In this document: positions 9,033 to 18,585 of the stretch, piece after piece
Layout: each line of letters starts with the position of its first letter
Position numbering within the stretch: position 1 is the stretch's first letter
DNA from: Bacteroides oleiciplenus YIT 12058
GTDB taxonomy: Bacteria > Bacteroidota > Bacteroidia > Bacteroidales > Bacteroidaceae
Direction: 5' to 3'
Assembly (NCBI RefSeq): GCF_000315485.1
Contig: NZ_JH992941.1
Location: 1,206,107-1,270,106 of the forward strand
Length of the DNA: 64,000 nt
Position numbers and translations under genes: made by a program
The notes under the pieces: model-generated
What the model was told of the DNA's origin: nothing
What the model saw: the letters and a program-made list of their open reading frames with translations, nothing else
Databases searched by the model: none

Positions 9033-9834
9033 ACGATTTCATTTGTTGCTGGCAAATGAATCTTCGCTATGCTTCTTCCATGATATGTGATTATTTGCAG
9101 GTAATAAATAAGGGGTGTGAAGTATAGGAATCAAAATGATAGCAAATAGTCCGGTATTTACTTAATATGATTATAATCGTTGCAGTTTCGTAACATACCT
9201 TATCGTGAAAAAGTATATTATAGAGTAACTTGTGCATAAACAGAGATTGAATATGCGCTATTGTTGCATATTATTGCATATTTACAGGCAATTTATGCAG
9301 CAAAGGGTTACTACTTCCGGGCAAATGGGTTACTACTTATAGATACTATGGTTACTACTTCCAGGTAAAAGGGTTACTACTTCCGACTAACGGACTTATT
9401 TGCTTCATGATTTACACTATATATATGCTTTTCAGGGAATATTTCATTCTAAAAGAAATGTAAGGATTCAGATATTATACAGTCAATCTGCTTTTTGCAG
9501 ATTTCTGTTTGCTTGTTTCTGTACTTATAAGTACTTATCTGGATACAGCCTGTTCTCAACGATCAGGAAATACAGAATGTCAAAAGGATAGTGCGATAGA
9601 AGAAGTGTTCCCAAGGGTGGAAAGTTGTGTTTTTAATGTTGGATTTCTCCATTGTAATTGGCATATAAACGTCCAGAGGGATAATATAAACTTTTTCCAA
9701 AATCTTCACTTGCTTTCTTTTGATTATCAGTGTGTTGTAAAAGTGATTGCACTTTATAAACCTGCCGATATAAATCAATGGAACCCTATTTCCAGCCTAA
9801 TTTTGTCTCATCAAATCATTCAAAAATTAGGTTT
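9033..9834. other. 800-bp gene-free region
   Basis: I see no credible gene in this AT-rich stretch. It holds the 5' debris of the DUF4143 remnant, a short direct repeat TTGCATATTATTGCATATT near 9263-9281, and a four-unit 22-bp array (9305-9392, listed separately). The small open frames lack coding character. The promoter of the next gene should lie in the last 200 bp, but I find no clear TAnnTTTG box. Confidence 0.5.
9305..9392. repeat. Intergenic array, four units, exact 22-bp period (GGGTTACTACTT core)
   Basis: The core GGGTTACTACTT recurs at 9305, 9327, 9349 (first base changed) and 9371, exactly 22 bp apart. The remainder of each unit varies (CCGGGCAAAT, ATAGATACTA, CCAGGTAAAA, CCGACTAACG). 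It is one of four arrays in the window with the same period but different unit sequences. Confidence 0.85.
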
Positions 9835-12141
9835 ATGAAACACATGATTATTTTATGCATTGCGTCGCTTGTATCCCTTATGTCAGTTGCCCAAAACAAG
9901 ATAACAGGCAGGGTTGTAGAAGAAGAAACAAAGTCCGGACTGGAATTTGTAACAGTGCAGTTGCTGACTTCTGATTCTTTATTTGTGAAAGGAACCGTTA
10001 CGGATACCAAAGGGAATTTCTCTTTTGATAATGTGGCGAACGGAAACTTTAGGATCACTGCCTCTTATGTAGGTTATGAAACAGTGTGCATTGATATCCG
10101 GAATTTGGAAAAGAACCTGCCTATCGGAGATATTGCCTTACTGAACTCCGGCGTAATGCTGGAAGGGGTTACTGTACGTGCTAACCCTGTCCTGAAGAAA
10201 ACCGACCGTCAGATTATCCTTCCCACACAGGCACAGGTAAAGGCGTCTACCAATGGGCTGTCCCTTTTACGGAATCTGCAATTGTCCCGCATCCTGATTA
10301 ATCCGGTGGATAATTCCGTGAAAATGTCCGGTGGAGAGAGTGTACAATTCAGAATAAATGGAGTAGAGGTAACTCAGGCGGAAGTTATTGCCTTGAGTCC
10401 TGCGGATATTATTAAGATAGAATATCACGATAATCCCGGTTTGCGCTATGGCAATGTAGGGGCGGTGCTGGATTACATCGTCAAAAGAAAAGACTCTGGC
10501 GGAACCATTGCAGCGGATTTATCGAATGCCCTTTCAGCTAACGGTTATGGCGAAAACAACCTGTCCGCCAAGTATAATTACCGGAAGTCTGAGTTTAGCG
10601 CCTATGCCTATTGGGGACGGAGAGACCTAAAGTGGACGCGGGAGAACTATGAGACTTTCCGCTTCCCTGATAACACCTTGGAGCGCAGGGAGATTGGCAA
10701 ACCTACCCCGGTGAAGTACGATGACCTTAACTTTTCCCTGACCTATAACTTGCAGGACGATGACAAGCAAATGCTGAACGTCACTTTGCGGAATAATTAT
10801 AACGATACCCCCAACTCCTTTTCCGACCGCGAGAGCAGCTTGTATCAGGGAGAAGATGTCCTCTCCATATCCGACCGTCTTTCGTCGAAGTTGCGGATTC
10901 CTTCACTGGACGTCTACTACCAGCGCAGCATGAAGCATCAGCAGAGCCTTACCTTCAACGTGGTAGGCACTTATCTGAATAGTGAGAATATGCGTACCTA
11001 TCAGGAAAGTATGCCGGGCGAAACTCCGTCAACAGTTTATTCTTCCATTGATGGCGAGAAGTATTCCCTCATCACCGAAGGCATTTATGATAAGAAGTTT
11101 AAGAACGGAAAACTTTCCGGAGGCATCAAGCATACGCAGGCTTATCTCAGCAACGGATATTCGGGAGCTGTGGAAGAACAGGTGGAGATGAACACCGCAG
11201 AAACGTACGCCTTTGCAGAATATCAGCGCGATATCAATAAGTTCGCTTATACACTGGGCATAGGAGGTATGAGAACTTACAATTCGCAGGAAGGGAAGCA
11301 TAACGAAACTTATATCTTCAAGCCTTCCATCCGGCTGTCTTATACTCCGAAGGAGAATCTGTTTTTCAGATATAACGGCTATATCTCCGGCTATTCCCCT
11401 TCCTTGTCCGACCTCAACGACATCTCGCAACCTATAGACTTGCTGCAAGTGCGCCGGGGAAATCCCGGATTAAAGCCCGTCCGCTTCTACTCCAACACTT
11501 TCAGTGCAAGCTGGATGCATAAGAAGGTGGCTGTCGATTTCTTTGCCCGCTACAGTTATGACAACAAACCTGTGATGGAGAGTACTTACTTTGAGGATGG
11601 AAAGTTTATCCGCACTATGGAGAATCATAAAGGCTTCCATAGGATTAACCTCGAAACGTCTGTCCAGATACTTCCTTGGAAGGAGTACATTGCCATCAGA
11701 GTGACACCGTTCTTGAACCGTTATATCAGTCAGGGGAATACTTATACACACACTCATACCAACTTTGGTGTTCGTGGCAGCCTGATGGCGGCTTATAAGA
11801 ACTGGACGTTCATGGCGGAAATGAATACCAGCAACCATACGTTGTGGGGCGAGACAATCACTAAAGAAGAAAAGCTGCACTCCATGATGCTGGGTTATAA
11901 TAAGGAGAAGTGGAGCATTTCGGCCGGAGTGCTCAACCCGTTCACCAAGCGGTATGAGCAGGAAATAGAGAATGTTTCACATCTGGCAGGCAGCCGGCAG
12001 GTGGCTTTCTCTACAAATCTGAGCCCGATATTCATGGTGAATGTCTCGTTCAGGCTCGATTTCGGAAGGAGTTATAATTCAAAAGGTAAAGTGCTTAATA
12101 ATAGTGACTCGGATACGGGTGTTCTGTCCGGAAAGAAATAA
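9835..12141 (+). CDS. Outer-membrane beta-barrel family protein (TonB-receptor-like, not SusC)
   Basis: The start is set at 9835, where the signal peptide MKHMIILCIASLVSLMSVAQ begins; a start at 9778 would add a 19-residue non-signal leader. The 768-residue product has an N-terminal carboxypeptidase-regulatory-like domain (KITGRVVEEETKSGLEFVTV, about 22-105). A plug-like segment follows (RILINPVDNSVKMSGGESVQFRINGVEV in two parts, with PADIIKIEYHDNPGLRYG), then a long barrel of the OMP_b-brl_3 type. It lacks the SusC linker and has no SusD partner. Such proteins are TonB-dependent-receptor-like, with mostly unknown ligands. It converges on the TPR/HTH regulator downstream, with 6 bp between the stops. 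Confidence 0.85.
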   Translation: MKHMIILCIASLVSLMSVAQNKITGRVVEEETKSGLEFVTVQLLTSDSLFVKGTVTDTKGNFSFDNVANGNFRITASYVGYETVCIDIRNLEKNLPIGDIALLNSGVMLEGVTVRANPVLKKTDRQIILPTQAQVKASTNGLSLLRNLQLSRILINPVDNSVKMSGGESVQFRINGVEVTQAEVIALSPADIIKIEYHDNPGLRYGNVGAVLDYIVKRKDSGGTIAADLSNALSANGYGENNLSAKYNYRKSEFSAYAYWGRRDLKWTRENYETFRFPDNTLERREIGKPTPVKYDDLNFSLTYNLQDDDKQMLNVTLRNNYNDTPNSFSDRESSLYQGEDVLSISDRLSSKLRIPSLDVYYQRSMKHQQSLTFNVVGTYLNSENMRTYQESMPGETPSTVYSSIDGEKYSLITEGIYDKKFKNGKLSGGIKHTQAYLSNGYSGAVEEQVEMNTAETYAFAEYQRDINKFAYTLGIGGMRTYNSQEGKHNETYIFKPSIRLSYTPKENLFFRYNGYISGYSPSLSDLNDISQPIDLLQVRRGNPGLKPVRFYSNTFSASWMHKKVAVDFFARYSYDNKPVMESTYFEDGKFIRTMENHKGFHRINLETSVQILPWKEYIAIRVTPFLNRYISQGNTYTHTHTNFGVRGSLMAAYKNWTFMAEMNTSNHTLWGETITKEEKLHSMMLGYNKEKWSISAGVLNPFTKRYEQEIENVSHLAGSRQVAFSTNLSPIFMVNVSFRLDFGRSYNSKGKVLNNSDSDTGVLSGKK

Positions 12142-12147
12142 GGTAGT

Positions 12148-13788
12148 TTATCGGCTCAGAAAATCCGCAATGTCCTCTTTCTCGTCCATATTCAGTTTCT
12201 GGCGGATAGTTGTTTTTCGCTGATAGACCGTGCGCACGCTTTGCTGGGTGACTACACTGATTTCTTTCGTAGAGAAGTTAGCTTTCAGCAGGCAGCAGAG
12301 TTGTAGCTCACGCTCATTCAGCACGTTGCCGAAGCGGGTGAGGACGTGCGTGTAGAAATTGTCGTATATGGAATCAATCACTTTATAAAGGTCTTCCCAA
12401 ACCAGCAGGTCGTCCGTGGGAATATCTTCCTGGGTGATGCGCTTCATTTGCGACAGGAATTCCTGGTTGTGTGGCGTTGGATTGGTGGCAACCATGCGTA
12501 TGATGCCCATTTGCTGGAGCAGGATTTTCTTGAAGAACTGGTCATTCTCATTATTCGTTTTCTCTACATCAGCCCACAGATGTTTCAGCGTTTCCAGTTC
12601 TTCTTCCTTCTCTTCCAGCAGTTTCTTTCTTCGCTGGATGTAGAACGCTACGAGTACCGCAGCCAGAACGACAACTAACAGCACGATAATGAGTAGCATT
12701 TGCTCCTGTTGCTTGGCGATGGACAGGCGGAGATTCCGTTGTTCCAATACCCGCTTACTCTCGTTCTTCTCGGCAATCACTTTCTCCCGGTTGAGGTAGT
12801 CCTCGAACATCCGGTTGGAGAAGAGCGTGACGTCCTTGATGAGGAACTGATTGGTGGAAATATATTGCATCAGGGTATTCTGAATGAGGTAGTAGTTGCT
12901 CAATGACAAGTCCTGGTCAATGTAAGGCGAGTAGGTTTCCTTGCTCATTTGCATGTAGTATCTCGCCGAATCCATTTGGTGGATATTCAGGTAATACCTG
13001 CCCAGGGAGCTGTAAGAGAGCGATGTGAATTTATCGTTTGCCGCAAGGTAGCGGCGGAGCACTTCGCGCTGGATGTCGATTGCCTTGCGGTGTTCGCCGA
13101 AGTCGCTAAGGATGTCCGCATAGTTTCGTGACACAAGTCCCCACGAGTTGAGGTCGTAGTCGGGCTGATTGACTGCTTCGTAGGCTTTTTGCAGGTAGCA
13201 TAAAGAGGAATCTTTCTGCTGGAGATAATAATAGGCGATGCCCAGCATATTGTAAGTTATGTAGGTGTCCGGGGCATTCCTGTCTGTTGCCAGCAATTCT
13301 TTCAGGTACTTCACGGCATCTTCAAAGTTCTCGTCTCCCGTGCTTTGGGTGATGATGGAATGGAGTAGTTGGAGGGTGCAGGCGGTATCCTGCGCTGCCC
13401 GTGCGGTTTCCATTCCTTCGTGCAACAGGTTCGCTGCTCCTGCCCGGTCGCCCTTCCACCAAAGGTGTTGCGCGAACAGTTTGTATGCCTGAGTTGTTCG
13501 TACAATATCGTTGTGTTCCTTGTAGTAGTCCAGCGCATATTTCAACAGGGAATCTTCGGCTGTGGAGCGGTTGCAGTTGTAGTGTGCCTGCCCGTTGACC
13601 AGCCAGAATTTTGCCCGTAGGGAGTCGGTCAGCGCTTCCGGTTCGTGTATGGATTGCAGAAGGAGGAGGGCGCTGTCCGGGTGGTGGGAGACAATGGCTT
13701 CGGCCTTGTCTATTATATCATTTGCCTGTTTGTAGCGACTGCATGATGATAATGAGAGAATGAGGAGCAAGAGTGCAAGATGCTTCAT
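12148..13788 (-). CDS. Membrane-anchored TPR regulator with C-terminal LuxR-like HTH
   Basis: A 546-residue protein with a lipoprotein-like start (LLLLILSLSSCSRYKQ). Periplasmic TPR-like repeats follow at about residues 25-330 (YKLFAQHLWWKGDRAGAANLL, YNMLGIAYYYLQQKDSSLCYL). Then come one membrane helix at about 365-385 (LLIIVLLVVVLAAVLVAFYI), a coiled coil with KEEELETLKHLWADVEK, and a C-terminal HTH (LNERELQLCCLLKANFSTKE, then SVRTVYQRKTTIRQKL). Proteins of this design are thought to sense an outer signal and control nearby outer-membrane genes. The convergent barrel gene and the divergent small gene are possible targets. The combined lipobox and TM helix is unusual, and the N-terminal segment may simply be a second anchor. 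Confidence 0.8.
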   Translation of the reverse strand: MKHLALLLLILSLSSCSRYKQANDIIDKAEAIVSHHPDSALLLLQSIHEPEALTDSLRAKFWLVNGQAHYNCNRSTAEDSLLKYALDYYKEHNDIVRTTQAYKLFAQHLWWKGDRAGAANLLHEGMETARAAQDTACTLQLLHSIITQSTGDENFEDAVKYLKELLATDRNAPDTYITYNMLGIAYYYLQQKDSSLCYLQKAYEAVNQPDYDLNSWGLVSRNYADILSDFGEHRKAIDIQREVLRRYLAANDKFTSLSYSSLGRYYLNIHQMDSARYYMQMSKETYSPYIDQDLSLSNYYLIQNTLMQYISTNQFLIKDVTLFSNRMFEDYLNREKVIAEKNESKRVLEQRNLRLSIAKQQEQMLLIIVLLVVVLAAVLVAFYIQRRKKLLEEKEEELETLKHLWADVEKTNNENDQFFKKILLQQMGIIRMVATNPTPHNQEFLSQMKRITQEDIPTDDLLVWEDLYKVIDSIYDNFYTHVLTRFGNVLNERELQLCCLLKANFSTKEISVVTQQSVRTVYQRKTTIRQKLNMDEKEDIADFLSR

Positions 13789-13809
13789 GGTTGTCGGTAT
13801 TTATCGGGG

Positions 13810-13817
13810 CAAAGATA
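13810..13817 (-). promoter_or_regulatory. -7 box (TATCTTTG) for the TPR/HTH regulator
   Basis: CAAAGATA on the plus strand reads TATCTTTG toward the regulator gene starting at 13788. It forms a divergent pair with the plus-strand box at 13840-13847. Confidence 0.55.
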
Positions 13818-13839
13818 CTATATATTTATGGTTTGTCAT

Positions 13840-13847
13840 TACCTTTG
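13840..13847 (+). promoter_or_regulatory. -7 box (TACCTTTG) for the small acidic protein gene
   Basis: This exact match to TAnnTTTG lies 46 bp before the chosen ATG at 13894. That placement also rules out the longer frame from 13780, which would begin upstream of the promoter. Confidence 0.6.
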
Positions 13848-13893
13848 CAGATTCAAAGTGGTTGTCGGTATGTTTTTTTTGAATAGACTAAGA

Positions 13894-14373
13894 ATGAGTA
13901 ATATGCTAAAGAAACTGTTCTCCCTTTTCGGGGGAAATGAAGAGGTTCCGGACTCGCAGGCTTTGCTTGCTCCCATGGAGACTTTCGATAAGCCGAAGGT
14001 GAAGGATATTGTGCGTCGGTGGCTTCTCTACATTGACGCGCATGAAACTGTGCCCGCCGATATCGTTGCGCTGAACTTCAACCTCTGGGAAGCAGCCGAA
14101 GAGAACGGCGATAGTTGCTATACCCTGGAACTGACCGGCTCCAGGCACTACGACGCCGAAGATGATGACTGGGCATGTGAGGAAGACTTCGAGCCAAGAG
14201 AAAGGAACTGCGATAACCTGCAACTTTCCAGCCGTCTTCCGTGGGAGGAAGTGCTGAATACTCTGGTGGAAGTGCTGAAAGAGCTGAAAGACGAACTGGC
14301 AGACATCTCCCTCTTCCGGGTGGAGCACATCACGGCAGGCTTCACGGATGGCGATCTAATCACCATTAAATGA
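13894..14373 (+). CDS. Small acidic protein of unknown function
   Basis: The start is placed at 13894 (MSNMLKKLFSLFGG) because the -7 box at 13840 lies inside any longer version; MLKK at 13903 is an alternative. The product is 159 residues, soluble and acidic, with a basic amphipathic N-terminus. It has the segments VRRWLLYIDAHETVPADIVALNFNL, seen here as a helix pair, ELTGSRHYDAEDDDWACEEDF, and a C-terminal helix TLVEVLKELKDELADI. I do not recognise a named domain. The layout resembles small conserved Bacteroides proteins of unknown role. Its 3' end is followed by a 22-bp repeat array and the convergent HTCS gene. Confidence 0.7.
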   Translation: MSNMLKKLFSLFGGNEEVPDSQALLAPMETFDKPKVKDIVRRWLLYIDAHETVPADIVALNFNLWEAAEENGDSCYTLELTGSRHYDAEDDDWACEEDFEPRERNCDNLQLSSRLPWEEVLNTLVEVLKELKDELADISLFRVEHITAGFTDGDLITIK

Positions 14374-14379
14374 GCCGTT

Positions 14380-14467
14380 TATTCGTAAAGCTTTATGAAC
14401 GCGTTCCTAAAGCTTCATGATCACGTTCGTGAAGCTTCCGGAATACACTCCCGAAGCTTTACTTAAA
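14380..14467. repeat. 22-bp-period array, four units with AAGCTT core
   Basis: Units begin at 14380, 14402, 14424 and 14446, each exactly 22 bp long. All carry a near-palindromic centre, TTC..AAAGCTT or GAAGCTTC. The third unit differs by one base from the last unit of the array at 51400. The fourth unit runs over the stop codon of the HTCS gene (14459-14461), so the array fills the gap between two converging genes. Confidence 0.85.
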
Positions 14468-17400
14468 AAACGAGCTGGGTGTCTTCTTATATTGCTTCAC
14501 AAAGCAGCGGGTGAAGTACTTGGGATCGTTGAACCCCACCCGGTAAGCAATCTCGGATACAATGACGTTGTTCGTACTGTTCTCCAATATCTTCTTTGCA
14601 ATCTGCAACCTGTACAGTTGGAGGAAACGCACCGGAGGCAGACCGGTGAGCGAGATGAACTTCTTGTAGATGACCGTATAACTGATGTTCAGTTTGTCTG
14701 TCAGTTCCTTCACACCGAAGTCGGGGTTAGCATAGTTCTTCTCCAATATATCCATCACATCATTCATGAATTGCTGGTCCGGTTGCCCCACTTCCAGCAA
14801 GATAGGGTCTAAGTCCTGTTCTACGAATTTCTTCTGGCGCAGGTCTCTGTTTTTCAGTATGGAGTCTATATTAGCCAAGAGGACGGACTCTTCGAAAGGC
14901 TTGGTGATATATCCGTCCACCCCATTCTCATAACTTTCTATCCGGGCATTTTCGCTCGAGTTTGCTGTAAGAAGCAGGAATGGGATGTGGCATAGAAGCT
15001 TGTCCTCGCGTATTCTCTTGCAGAAGTCGGCACCGTCGCAGACGGGCATCATCAAGTCGGACACGATGAAATCGGGCATAATATTTTGTGCCGCCTTGTA
15101 GCCCTGTTCGCCGTTGTTGGCCTCAGCAATGTTATACTTTTCTTTCAGCATATTCTTGATGTAGTGGCGCATGTCCGGATTGTCTTCCACCAGCAACAGG
15201 GTGGGTTTGCTCCTGTCGATGGGGATGAAAGGCTCTATTTTGTCCTCTACCGGCACGGGCTTGCTGTATTCTTCAGGATGAGCCTCACTTTCAGACTCAT
15301 TGGCCAGTGTGATGGGGAAGTAGAGCCTGAAAGATACCCCTGCATCTTCCGAACTCTTTACTTTTATGGTTCCGCCCAGCAGCGTGGTAATCTCTTTTAC
15401 GATGTGCAGGCCGATGCCCGTACTGCTTTGCCCGTAGCTTGTGTATTTGTTCTGGTCGGGAATCCGGTAGAAACGGTTGAATATCTTGTCCACCTCATCG
15501 GGGGCGATTGTGCTGCCGCTATTGGTGACGGAGATGAACTGTATAAGCCTCTTCGACTTGTCGGTGAACTGGTTGGCGTGTACCGTGATTTTCCCTTTGT
15601 CGGGAGTGTGCTTAATGGCATTTGATAAGAGGTTGAACAATATCTTATGCAGGTTTTCCTTGTCCGAATAGATATGGTCGCTTTTCAGGCGGTATATTTT
15701 CTCGAACTGTATATTCCGTTCCTTCATTAAGTTGGAGAAGTCCATGATGGTGGTGTCCAGGAACTTGCTGAAGTTGAAACGGACGGAGTTGAGAGTCAGG
15801 TTCTTGGTGTCTATCTTGCGTAGGTCGATGAGTTGGTTGACCAGCGAAAGCAGGTATTGCGCGTTGCGGTTGATGATTTGCAGGTCTTCCTTCTCACCGG
15901 GGTCGGTGACTTGGTTCATAAGCTGGCTTGCCGGTCCTTGTATCAGGGTCAGTGGAGTTTTGAATTCATGTGCAAGATTGGTGAAGTATGAGAGCTTCTC
16001 TTTATTGATGGCTTCCATTTGCCGGGACATGACTTCTATCTTTTCTTTCAGTAGCTTCTGTATGTGCTTCTGCCTGGCATTATATGAATAGATGATATAA
16101 ATCAGGATTGATATAATCAGGATGGCTATCAGCGAGTAGAACCAGGTGGTTTTATAGAATGGCGGGTGCACAATGATGCTGAGCGTGGTCAGTTTGCTGG
16201 ACCAGGTATTGTCATGATTGGTACATTGTATCTCGAGCGTGTACTTTCCGGGAGAAAGATTGGTGTATTTGGCATTTCTCTTCACGAGACCTACGTTCCT
16301 GTTTTCTTTCAGTTCGAGTATGCGATAGGAGTAGAACACTTTTTCCTGCTCCAGATAGTCCAGACAACTGAAGGTGATTTCAAAGGAGTTCTGCGGCGGA
16401 TATAGGTGCAACTCTTTGGTGGTCGATATACTCGTCGGGAGGTTGTCGCTATCCAGATAAGGAATCAGTTGCTTCCCGTCGCAGACGGCACTGGTAAGGG
16501 TGACTGTCCGTTGTTTCTGCCTGGGCAGGCTGACTAACGGACTGAAGGTGACAAATCCGTCGATAGTGCCTAACAGCATATTATGATTGGCTGCTTTGCA
16601 TCCTGACCGCTTGTAGAATTGAGGCACTAACAACCCGTCTCCTTCATCAAACTTGAAGGCCCGTTTGGTGGTGATGTCGAAGAAGTAAACGCCTTTGAGT
16701 GTGCTGATCCACAGGTTTCCGTTCTTGTCGTCCAGTATATTGGAAATGCTGGTATCCGAAAGGCCGCAGCGTACGGCATAGTTCATGAACTTGTATTTTC
16801 CCGCATTGCTTCCGTCTTCCAGCAGGTAAATGCCGTTTCCGAGGCTGCCCAGATAAATTTCTCCCTTCTGGGTTTCAAATATGCAGGTTATTTTCTCATT
16901 GATCTTGCTTTCGGGGTTATCCAGCTTATATTGGTAGTATATGCATTCGTAGTTGTTTCTCGAATCTTCCAGGTCGATGACATAGACGCCGTTGCCACCT
17001 ATCCATAATCTGGACTTTGAGTCGATGAAGATGGTACTCATATTGTGTACGGGTTCTCTGGACTGGGTGTAGTACTTCAGCCGGTTGATGACTCCGGTCG
17101 AGAAGTCGAGCGTGTTAATGTGGCTGCTGGTGCATATCCATAGTGCGTTTCTGACTGAGTCCAATGCAATGTCGTAGATGTCATTGGACGGTAAGGCGGA
17201 GTTGAGGCTGTTGTAATGTTCGAAGATCGGATTGGAGAGGTTGGCTTTTGCCAGCTTGTCCAGTCCTCCGCCAATGGTTGATATCCAGTAATCTCCGTTG
17301 AAGTCCTGGATGATGTCCGAGATATTGTTATGGGCCAGTGAATGTGGGTTTTCCAGGTTGTGTTTATAGAAAGAGAACGACTGGCTGCCTTTCTTCTTAA

Positions 17401-18556
17401 TGGCTAATCCCCCGTCTACAATGCCGGCAAGGATATTCCCTTCTCTGTCTTCGAGAACGGTGCTGATGATATTGGGAGAGTCTTGTTTACGCCTTTGCAG
17501 TGCATAGGTGAAAGTGATGCGTTGCGGAGACATGATATTAATACCTCCGAAGTTGGCTCCTGCCCAAATATTGTCGTTCTCGTCCACAAATATCCGGTTG
17601 ATGATATTGTCGTTCAGCGACTGGGGCTGAGTGCCCTTGTTGAAAGTTACAAATTGGTTGTTTCTTTGATAGATGTTTATCCCGTTTCGGGTGCCTATGA
17701 TGATGTCACCGGATGAGTTCTTACCAATGTCTGTGATGAAATTGGAAGAGATGCTGTGAGGGTCGTTGGGATTATGCTGATAGAGCATGCAGAACTGGTT
17801 CTGGGTGTTGTAACAGTATAAACCGCTCTGCGTACCCATCCACAGATAGTCTCCGTAAGAGGACAGGCAGTTGAAGGTCAGCTTTGAAATATCCAGGTTC
17901 ATGGTCACGGGTATACTGTTGTAACCCTCCTTCTCGGAAGGGGCGAAATGCAACAGGCACTTATCGCCTCCTGCCCAGATGCTGCCCCCATGGTTCACAA
18001 TGGCTTTGATATCCACATCTTTCTTCAAGATTTGTATATCTTTTATTTGTCTTTCTTCATTCAGGATAATGTAGGCGAGGCCGTCGCTTTTACCTATCCA
18101 GAGGTTATTGAAGTCATCGACAAGTATTGCCTGAACAGGAGAGTAGAGTACGTTATTGTTTTTGCCGGAATAGTCTTTGTAGAAGTTGAGGTTTTCGTGA
18201 AGGAGGTCGATGCTCATGATTCCGGATTCGGAGGCTATCCACAGATAGCTATTGGCGTCCTCGTCAATGTCGTTGATGAAGTTGCTTTCAATAAACTGAT
18301 AAGGTTGCCTCGGGGCGGTGGAGTAGTGTTTCAGCTCATAGCCGTCGTAACGGTCGAGCCCGTTGGAGGTTCCGAACCACATGAATGAGTTACGATCTTT
18401 GTGTATAGCCTGGATGGAGTTGTCACACAGTCCATTCTGAATAGTCAGGTACAGGTAATTGTATTGGTTCGGATTGTTTTGGGCAACGACTAAACCCTGT
18501 CCTTGCAGGATGCAGAGCAGGGTTGTGAGTAGCGCTATTATTTTCATGTATTTCAT
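14459..18556 (-). CDS. Hybrid two-component system regulator (HTCS) of the polysaccharide locus
   Basis: A one-protein sensor, kinase and transcription factor. The start is set at 18556 (MKYMKIIALLTTLLCILQGQG), giving 1365 residues; MKII at 18547 is also possible, and an upstream frame to 18697 overlaps the GH43 gene. In order: signal sequence; a long periplasmic two-bladed propeller region with repeats such as IWAGANFGGINIM and LWIGGNGVYVIDL; a Y_Y_Y domain (NLSPGKYTLEIQ); a membrane helix at about 820-840; HisKA with the phospho-accepting histidine in NLAHEFKTPLTL; an HATPase domain (GIGLHIVKE); a receiver at about 1118-1235 (LLLVEDN, phospho-Asp in IVSDLMMP); and an AraC-type HTH at the C-terminus (IVSEIAYRVGFNDPKYFTR). 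HTCS proteins typically bind an oligosaccharide in the periplasm and activate the SusC promoter. It follows the GH43 gene by 29 bp. Confidence 0.95.
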   Translation of the reverse strand: MKYMKIIALLTTLLCILQGQGLVVAQNNPNQYNYLYLTIQNGLCDNSIQAIHKDRNSFMWFGTSNGLDRYDGYELKHYSTAPRQPYQFIESNFINDIDEDANSYLWIASESGIMSIDLLHENLNFYKDYSGKNNNVLYSPVQAILVDDFNNLWIGKSDGLAYIILNEERQIKDIQILKKDVDIKAIVNHGGSIWAGGDKCLLHFAPSEKEGYNSIPVTMNLDISKLTFNCLSSYGDYLWMGTQSGLYCYNTQNQFCMLYQHNPNDPHSISSNFITDIGKNSSGDIIIGTRNGINIYQRNNQFVTFNKGTQPQSLNDNIINRIFVDENDNIWAGANFGGINIMSPQRITFTYALQRRKQDSPNIISTVLEDREGNILAGIVDGGLAIKKKGSQSFSFYKHNLENPHSLAHNNISDIIQDFNGDYWISTIGGGLDKLAKANLSNPIFEHYNSLNSALPSNDIYDIALDSVRNALWICTSSHINTLDFSTGVINRLKYYTQSREPVHNMSTIFIDSKSRLWIGGNGVYVIDLEDSRNNYECIYYQYKLDNPESKINEKITCIFETQKGEIYLGSLGNGIYLLEDGSNAGKYKFMNYAVRCGLSDTSISNILDDKNGNLWISTLKGVYFFDITTKRAFKFDEGDGLLVPQFYKRSGCKAANHNMLLGTIDGFVTFSPLVSLPRQKQRTVTLTSAVCDGKQLIPYLDSDNLPTSISTTKELHLYPPQNSFEITFSCLDYLEQEKVFYSYRILELKENRNVGLVKRNAKYTNLSPGKYTLEIQCTNHDNTWSSKLTTLSIIVHPPFYKTTWFYSLIAILIISILIYIIYSYNARQKHIQKLLKEKIEVMSRQMEAINKEKLSYFTNLAHEFKTPLTLIQGPASQLMNQVTDPGEKEDLQIINRNAQYLLSLVNQLIDLRKIDTKNLTLNSVRFNFSKFLDTTIMDFSNLMKERNIQFEKIYRLKSDHIYSDKENLHKILFNLLSNAIKHTPDKGKITVHANQFTDKSKRLIQFISVTNSGSTIAPDEVDKIFNRFYRIPDQNKYTSYGQSSTGIGLHIVKEITTLLGGTIKVKSSEDAGVSFRLYFPITLANESESEAHPEEYSKPVPVEDKIEPFIPIDRSKPTLLLVEDNPDMRHYIKNMLKEKYNIAEANNGEQGYKAAQNIMPDFIVSDLMMPVCDGADFCKRIREDKLLCHIPFLLLTANSSENARIESYENGVDGYITKPFEESVLLANIDSILKNRDLRQKKFVEQDLDPILLEVGQPDQQFMNDVMDILEKNYANPDFGVKELTDKLNISYTVIYKKFISLTGLPPVRFLQLYRLQIAKKILENSTNNVIVSEIAYRVGFNDPKYFTRCFVKQYKKTPSSFFK

Positions 18557-18585
18557 ATCCGGTCTGGAGGCTTGCTCAAAGGGGA

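Noticed and set aside
9305..9392. CRISPR-like array
   Set aside because: Units are contiguous at 22 bp with variable halves only about 10 bp long; there are no 30-bp spacers and no cas genes.
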